Assembly: GCA_015680685.1 (NCBI GenBank)
Contig: MNCI01007686.1
Span: 475,036-539,035, forward strand
Source: Gnetum montanum
Lineage: Eukaryota; Streptophyta; Gnetopsida; Gnetales; Gnetaceae
DNA: 64,000 bases
Direction: 5' to 3'
Within the stretch, counting starts at the first letter, position 1, and the number at the start of each line of letters is the position of its first letter. Below, piece by piece: positions 58,175 to 64,000 of the stretch. The translations under genes were made by a program, and so were the position numbers. The notes under the pieces were generated by a model. The model worked only from the letters and a program-made list of their open reading frames with translations, made no database searches and was not told where the DNA came from.

Positions 58175-59028
58175 AATAGTGACTGTAATCGTAGGAGGTG
58201 GAAAGAAGCTAAATGTGCCTACTAGAGAGGTAAGGGTAAAGTTGTTGTAGTAGAAGAAGTTGTGGAGACAGACTTTAATGATGACGTTGATTGTGACATT
58301 TGTTAGTATGAACATCTGAAAGGATGTTGCCCTATGGTGTCACACTTATAAGAGTTTGGGATGTATGTGTTGAATCCTCGACTAGCACATAGGTAAGCAC
58401 CCAGAAGATTACCTTATCCTCAAGGTAATCTAAGATCCACCGACAACAACAAGCTTATCACCCAGGTGGAGCTTCACCATAACCATATGAACAATATTAA
58501 CAGTGGCATTTACCACAATTGTGGGGAATGCCACTATCATGATGGCAATACCCTTATAGGAAACCATATCCATATGGGTACTATGTTCAACAACCTGTAT
58601 CTGAAAGAAGTTTTTCCAACCACGCCTCATTCCAACACCACTATTACCCTCTAGAGTACCATCGAACTCATTCACCATCTACTCGAGGGGAGAACCCATA
58701 TCCATACTACCCTCTCATCCGTCTACATACATCCCTCCACCCTTAACCCAATTACCTCTTGTTCCATCTATGCAAGAAGAAATTCCTTCACAGCCATAGC
58801 AACAAAATGCTATGAGGGCTGTACATTCACAACTAGCTTTCTAGTTGAGTGGTTCAAATAATTGATCCAGGAAATGACCCTTCTTCTTATCTAACAGTCC
58901 TCTCAAATCCTCACAATCGAATATGGTTGGTTGCCTTGTATCTCCAACATCCTCATCCTCTACATCAAATACATTTGAGTACCCTTCAAACTAAGTGTCA
59001 CCTCAAATTCACACTATAATGCTAACTC
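58175..59028 (+). pseudogene. Element B gag tail (Pro/Tyr-rich, decayed)
   Basis: Broken continuation of gag parallel to 24540-25300 of element A: the EHLKGCCPMVSHL block at ~58310, then Tyr/Pro/His-rich sequence to about 58800. No intact frame. Confidence 0.6.
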
Positions 59029-59612
59029 ATGTTATTTCTGATTGGATTAAGGCTGGCAATCTTCCCACGAAAAGATCTAACCCAGGAAGTCCTCTCATTT
59101 ACTTGTAGCTTGTTAGACATGAGTTATGCAAGGCTCTTTTTGATTCTAGTTCTAGTGTCAATCTCATCTCTAATGACATGTACAAGGCCTAAAACCTACC
59201 ACCTCTTAAGAAGAGCAACATCTATTTAGAATTGGTAGACCAATCAATCATTGTTCCTTTGGGATTGGTGGAGGACATTATAATCACAGTTTGTGAGTGG
59301 TCCTATCTTGTCGATTTTTTGGTGATCAAGGTTAAAAACTACAAAGGTGACTTCCCCATCATTATGGGAAGGACTTGGTTAAGCACAGTAGATGCATGTA
59401 TGGGTATAAGGGACCTCTCCTTGGAAATATTCAAAGAAAGTGAATTTGGACATTTAGAGAAGAAGCATGTTCCATGCATTCAGTATAGTGATAGTGGATA
59501 TAATTGCATGCAAAAGATTTGGTCCATCAAGAGCACATTCATTAAAGCATGCAATCAATGTGCACATGAAATAGATATTCAAAGGTGCCTGTACGCAGTA
59601 GCCACAAAATAG
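59029..59612 (+). pseudogene. Element B protease region
   Basis: VDQSIIVPLGLVEDI, VDFLVIKVKNYKGDFPIIMGRTWLSTVDA and MGIRDLSLEI correspond to the C-terminal half of a Gypsy aspartic protease. Upstream FDSSSSVNLISNDMY-like sequence stands where the catalytic DTGA would be. A cysteine pair (NQCAHEIDIQRC) follows, as in element A. Two open stretches (59029-59229 and 59232-59612) are separated by a stop. Confidence 0.65.
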
Positions 59613-60054
59613 GAGGGCACCCAGTGGCTAATAGCTAACTTTGAAAGTAGCACATTATGCATGGAACCTACTAAGAGCCTAACATGTACCTATGTCAATG
59701 GCATGGATAAACTTGAGCAGGTTCATTATAACTCTCCAATGAAGAAGATGATGATACATGTTGGGGCGAGTTGGAAATCCCTAATAATTTTAAGTAGGAG
59801 CCTCTAGAGTTAAAAACTCCATTGGTCAACATGAAATACACATTTTTAAATAATGGTAAGCCAATCATAATCAATGTAAATTTTGCTCTTGAACAAAAAT
59901 ACAAGCTATTGCATGTTGTCAACAAGTGATGAATAGCCTTTGCTTGGTCATATCCCAAACTAATAGGAATTGATCCAAAGATATGCCAACATTGCATCTA
60001 CATCAACTTGGCCATGAAGCCAAGAAGGTAGCCGCAGAGGTAGTTGAATCCCAA

Positions 60055-60545
60055 ATTAAAGCAGATCATCAAGGAGGAAATAGAACAACTCCTCAAGGTG
60101 GGGTTCATCTATCCCATTGCAGATAGTGAGTGGATTATCTCACTTGTAATTGTGCTAAAGAAAGATAGTAAGTGGTAGGTCTATATCAACTTTAGGCTAT
60201 TGAATATGGCAACATTTAAAGATCATTTCCCATTTCCATTTGTGGATCAAGTGTTGGACACCATATCCAGACATTGCTATTATAGCTTCTTGGATAGTTA
60301 TAGTGGTTATAACCAAATCCAAATAGCACCAGAAGATCAAGCTAAGCCAACATTCATGAGTCCCTAGGGGACTTTTATATATTGTAAGATGCCATTTGGT
60401 TTGTGCAATGCCCCTGCAACATTTTAACGCCTAGTCCTTAGTATTTTTCAGCAGAAAATTGGTAGCAGGGTAGAAGTCTTTATGGATGACTTCACCTATG
60501 GGGCTACGTTTGAGCAAGCCCTGGATAACCTTGAGTAGGTTCTGA
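60055..60545 (+). pseudogene. Element B reverse transcriptase fragment
   Basis: Clear Ty3/Gypsy RT blocks in order: IKEEIEQLLKVGFIYPIADSEW, SLVIVLKKDSKW, KDHFPFPFVDQVLDTI, YSFLDSYSGYNQIQIAPED, GTFIYCKMPFGLCNAPATF and VEVFMDDF (active-site MDD). Several stops replace Trp or Gln codons. The sequence stops after NLE.VLKRS, where RNase H should follow. Confidence 0.85.
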
Positions 60546-60579
60546 AAAGATCTTAACAAGAATCATAAGCAAAAATATA

Positions 60580-61175
60580 GGAGAGATTGAAGCACAAAAC
60601 TCAATGATGATTTTTGGGCCTACCGCTCAACATGGAAACTTCCTATTAGCTACTCTCCCTATGAGTTAGTGTATGGAAGACTTTCAACACTTCTAGTTCA
60701 ATCTAAGCTCTGTACACTCTCAATAGCATCTGACATAAATCTTGACCTAAGTTTAGCCCAAAAAGAAAGACTGATCAACCTCAACGTGTTAGATGAAAAT
60801 CAATTAGTAGCCCTATCTTTGAATGAAGTGCACAAGGCATTCAATAAACAATGACATGAACAAAGAATAAAGAAAGTGAAATTTCAACCAAAAGGTAAGG
60901 TTCTTTACTAAAATCCCACACATGTACCTTAGAGAACAAAATTCCAAACATTGTGGGAAGGACCTTACAAAATTGACAAAACTTTTCCTTCTGGGGCCAT
61001 GATCATATACAAACTTGAGAGCCCATATAAAAATCAGTTGATCAACATCCAATAAGTGAAGCTTTTCCATGAGCCAAGACAAGCTAGTGCAATAACTACC
61101 TCAACAGATGGAAAACCACGCTCAATTTTTCAGATCTCCTCCTTCCAACTCAGTCATGGAAAAGATGGCCATCTG
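60580..61175 (+). pseudogene. Element B integrase C-terminal remnant
   Basis: WAYRSTWKLPISYSPYELVYG opens the part after the integrase core. QPKGKVLY, LWEGPYKIDKTFPSGAMIIYKLES and LFHEPRQ follow the family pattern, ending LSHGKDGHLC as in element A. Only ~35 bases separate it from the RT fragment, so RNase H and the DDE core were deleted. Confidence 0.8.
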
Positions 61176-62207
61176 TGTTAATAATCCATATGGCTCTTCA
61201 GTTTTTCTATTTTTTGTTTTCCATGTTTTTGATTTTGCAATTTATTTATTTTACAAATTTTTGATTTTTAAAATTTTTCCTATTTTTACACCATTTTTTG
61301 TTTTACACCATCATTAGTATGTTTAAATCTTCATTGGGTATTTTACACTTTCTTATATATTTTACTTTTTCTTATATATTTTACTTTGTTATTTTGTTTG
61401 AGTGTGATTTTCAAATTTTTGCTAATAAAAGTGTTTTATTACTAACAAGAAATAGTGGTGTTGTAGCTATTACTAATGGTGGTTTATGCTTTATGTTTTT
61501 AGTTTACTTATGTTTGGTTTCTATTTTTGAATTTTTGTACCGATGACTCATCATGGTTTCTTCTTCATGGAACAGGCAGTGAGTCGACATCATTCACCCA
61601 TCCACAAACTCTATGGTTTTCCTTGTTCTTGAAGTTTGAGGTCCCTTTCATTAAAGAAAATTTTAATAAATTTGTGACCTCGGTAGTTTCTGGAATTGAG
61701 AAGGATTCAAAGGTTTGAACAAGGTGTGACTTCAAAGGAACTCAAATACTCTTTGTACTTTTCTACTTACTTGGGTACTTGAGTGTTTTTCATGAGCTAC
61801 TTACCGTTCCATGTCACTGACTATAGGAAGTCAAATAAAGTCTTTGCATGGTATGCTTCCCATTCAAAAATCCAAAAAAAAAAAAAACATTATAGAAATT
61901 CATAGGACATCCCTTAGACAAATAAATGGGCTATAAGCACTAGTTATGGGACTAGAAATATATGTACCCATGCCTGAAGGTTCCCTCTAACTAAGGTCCT
62001 CTCTCACTTTCTACTTTTCTTTTCTTTTCTTTATGGAATAGTGGTTGTTTTGTGGAAGCACCCTTGTGTCTCAAGGTGGTGGATCAGTCTTGGAATGGTG
62101 ATGCGAAGTCATTGAAAGAGGTTGGTTTTGGTTTGGACTAAGGATGGATCTTCTTCAGTCATTTTAAACATGAACTTCACAAAGAATTTCTTATGACCTT
62201 AGTTTGG
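61176..62207 (+). other. Element B 3' non-coding interior
   Basis: T-rich, no coding. Homologous to 26196-27110 of element A ('aaggtttgaacaaggtgtgacttcaaaggaac', 'tagacaaataaa.gggctataagcactagttatgg'). Confidence 0.7.
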
Positions 62208-62212
62208 AATTC

Positions 62213-63070
62213 TGATGAGTGGTGAGTTACCCCTACGTCCAACCATACGAATCACAAGCATTCACAAGTGACCCAGTCGAGTTCCGAAGACTGCAAGCAC
62301 CTACATACACAGAATTCTAGCCAGCAAAACCTTAGCTAGAATGGTCATTGTCCTCTCAACCTCACTTGTGACATTCTCACATGATGGTTAAGTGAGACTA
62401 AGGCATATGATTTTTATGTGTTTTCTTCTTATCTTTAAAGTCTAGTTCTTCTAGTGTAGGAAATGAAAGGCCATATAATGTTACGATTGATCTACTCTAT
62501 CGCTTAACTATCCCTAGCATAAACAACCGATCCCATCCTCCATGCACATCCTGAGCATGTCCTAACCACTACTAGGCTACCAGACGTTAAGCACCACTGG
62601 GTTGCCGAGTGTTAGATATATGTTCAAGATGGTCATGCTTATGGTTCTCATAAACTATAAAAAGCATTGTAACTGTAAAGCGATAATAGTAATAAAATCT
62701 TCTAAAATTATTAAAATATTAAAACATTTTAAGGCTTAAGTAGTTTAATCCAAATGATGCAAGGAATGTTCAAAAAGCTCATCTTTATTGCTAGTCACGC
62801 CATACATACACTCTTCAAACTCTTGTTGCGGGCACTTGGGAAATATTCTAACTTTCACAGAAACAAACTACAAGAGCTTCACTACAATTTGAACAAGAGA
62901 TGCCATAAATGCAGTGGGTGCACGCATATTTATAATAGAGAATGGACTCTACGTTGATGAGCCCACGTCAACACTTGGAAAGATGTGTTGACAGGGTCAC
63001 GTTGACGCAGCCGCGTTAACGAGGCTTCATTGATGCGGCCCAATTGACGTAGTGATTGAATGCTTCATCA
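62213..63070 (-). mobile_element. Inverted solo LTR (family 1), TSD AATTC
   Basis: On the minus strand it runs TGATGAAGCATTC to CACTCATCA, 858 bases, with AATTC on both sides (62208-62212, 63071-63075). Homology of element B to A resumes right after it. A palindromic U3 (GTTGACG/CGTTAAC copies at 62960-63055) precedes a TATAAATA box on the minus strand at ~62930. Confidence 0.9.
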
Positions 63071-64000
63071 AATTCCATTCCACCTTCTCCATAATCTATT
63101 TATGCTATTCATAACTCACCTCACTGTTGGTGTCCATGTTCTTGATTTCATGTCTTGGTTTGACATATTTGAATTCGTAGGTAGACTCTTTCGGGTTTTG
63201 GTCCTTAACTTCCATTGACCATTAGTCACCTCTAGGGCCCATAGACTCCTTAGGTTGAGGTTATGCAAGGACAGAAAGGGCATGTGCCTGCTATGGGGAG
63301 GATCCACTTGCATATCCCTTGGTCAGGTTCATTAAGTACCTTATCCCTAAGCATTCTTGCAACTAGAATCTTTTGTACATCCATCTTCCACATCAGACCA
63401 TGTGCTCCTTCACATACTTTGTTCATTAAATACGTTATCCATCAACTTTTTTAATTTTTGAGCTTTCAAAGACCCTCTTCAAAAATTTTATTATATTCTT
63501 GCCTTTTCTGGGATTCCATGAATCCCAATTTCATTGGAAAATTCATTATATTTCTTGAGATATTTAACTTTGAAATTTTTTGCCGATGGACCTCATATAC
63601 AGGGCCCCATCGATGGAGTAGACCCATATATGAGGACTTGTTGACGTAAGGGAAAAATACTATAAATAGGTATGATCCCACTTACATAGTTTACATTTTC
63701 TAACTAACACCGAAGGAGTTTTTCAATTTTTCAAAGCCCAGAACCTTCTAGAGCCCATAACTCACAAACTATTTATCTAAATCCATCCATTCTTCAACCC
63801 TGCAGCTACCAGAGCTAAGTTCTTTGCTGTGGGGATCACAAATGCATCATTTTTGATAGAATTTTTTTTGTGATTTTTTACACTCCCACAACGGTTTAAC
63901 TGAAAAATCAACTATTAAACACTAAATNATTGTTGAAAAGGTTTAACTCTTGTAATTTAGTGTTTAATAGTTNGTGATAATTATAATAAATAATTAATAA
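63071..64000 (+). other. Element B 3' interior and unresolved end
   Basis: 63071-63330 continues the A/B shared interior ('ggaaggaccca'-like at 63290). From ~63580 a CCATCGATGG palindrome (63607-63616) and TATAAATA (63661) resemble an LTR U3, but no clear LTR boundary or match to B's 5' LTR is found. Two N positions (63928, 63973) lie in a perfect inverted repeat. Confidence 0.45.
63911..63972. repeat. 18-bp inverted repeat at assembly N positions
   Basis: AACTATTAAACACTAAAT before the first N returns as its exact complement directly before the second N. It may be a contig end joined to its own reverse complement. Confidence 0.8.

Larger units (their letters stand above)
55482..64000 (+). 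mobile_element. Element B: decayed Gypsy element with partial pol
   Basis: Plus-strand element related to A. It has 5' LTR 55482-56406, tRNA-Asp-type primer site, gag, protease, part of RT, the integrase C-terminus, then a 3' interior shared with A. RNase H and the integrase core are deleted between ~60545 and 60580. An inverted solo LTR (62213-63070) lies in its 3' interior. Its own 3' LTR is not clearly seen; the window ends at unresolved N positions. Confidence 0.7.

Noticed and set aside
59029-61175. Integrated pararetrovirus (caulimovirid) copy
   Set aside because: LTRs, tRNA-Asp primer site, Gypsy-type gag and integrase tail show an LTR retrotransposon; no movement or coat protein is seen.

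Overview
This window is nuclear DNA of a land plant, most likely a seed plant. It has one multi-exon plant sterol-pathway gene, one intronless F-box gene, an Arabidopsis-type TTTAGGG motif, and a thick cover of Ty3/Gypsy, LINE and SINE-like debris. The 0.1-4.6 kb introns full of transposon relics suggest a large genome, perhaps a gymnosperm, but that is inference only.

Layout. 1-192 is the end of a Gypsy LTR, followed by an L1-type LINE relic on the minus strand (193-2180). An F-box gene lies at 3043-4368, with a decayed partial copy of itself about 1 kb downstream. From about 6240 to 30253 there is a nested retrotransposon stack. Element C (minus strand) is host to a solo LTR (13147-14104, TSD CATAG). 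C's own 5' LTR is split by element D (minus strand, 16185-30237, TSD AAAAC). D in turn is split by element A (plus strand, 21857-29073, TSD AGCAC). A and D have lost most or all of the RT-RNase H-integrase region, and none is recognisable in C. A carries a possible captured host exon, and C carries an extra ORF.

The main gene is a complete oxidosqualene cyclase at 34535-53742 on the plus strand. It has 18 exons coding for 758 residues. All frames close, and the residues that specify cycloartenol (Tyr410, His477, Ile481, plus His257 and Tyr532) fall at exactly the Arabidopsis CAS1 positions. It is therefore a cycloartenol-synthase-type enzyme, committing 2,3-oxidosqualene to phytosterols. Two features are unusual: the catalytic motif reads DCASE rather than DCTAE, and intron 7 is a GC-AG intron. 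Its introns hold a Gypsy integrase relic, an RTE-like LINE relic and three antisense SINE-like copies.

From 54546 onward there is more retrotransposon: a fragment of a D-type LTR, cut by element B (LTR 55482-56406, plus strand). B still has part of its RT but lacks RNase H and the integrase core, and it carries an inverted solo LTR (62213-63070, TSD AATTC). The four N positions are assembly joins. Two have duplicated sequence around them that looks artefactual, and two sit on a perfect inverted repeat.
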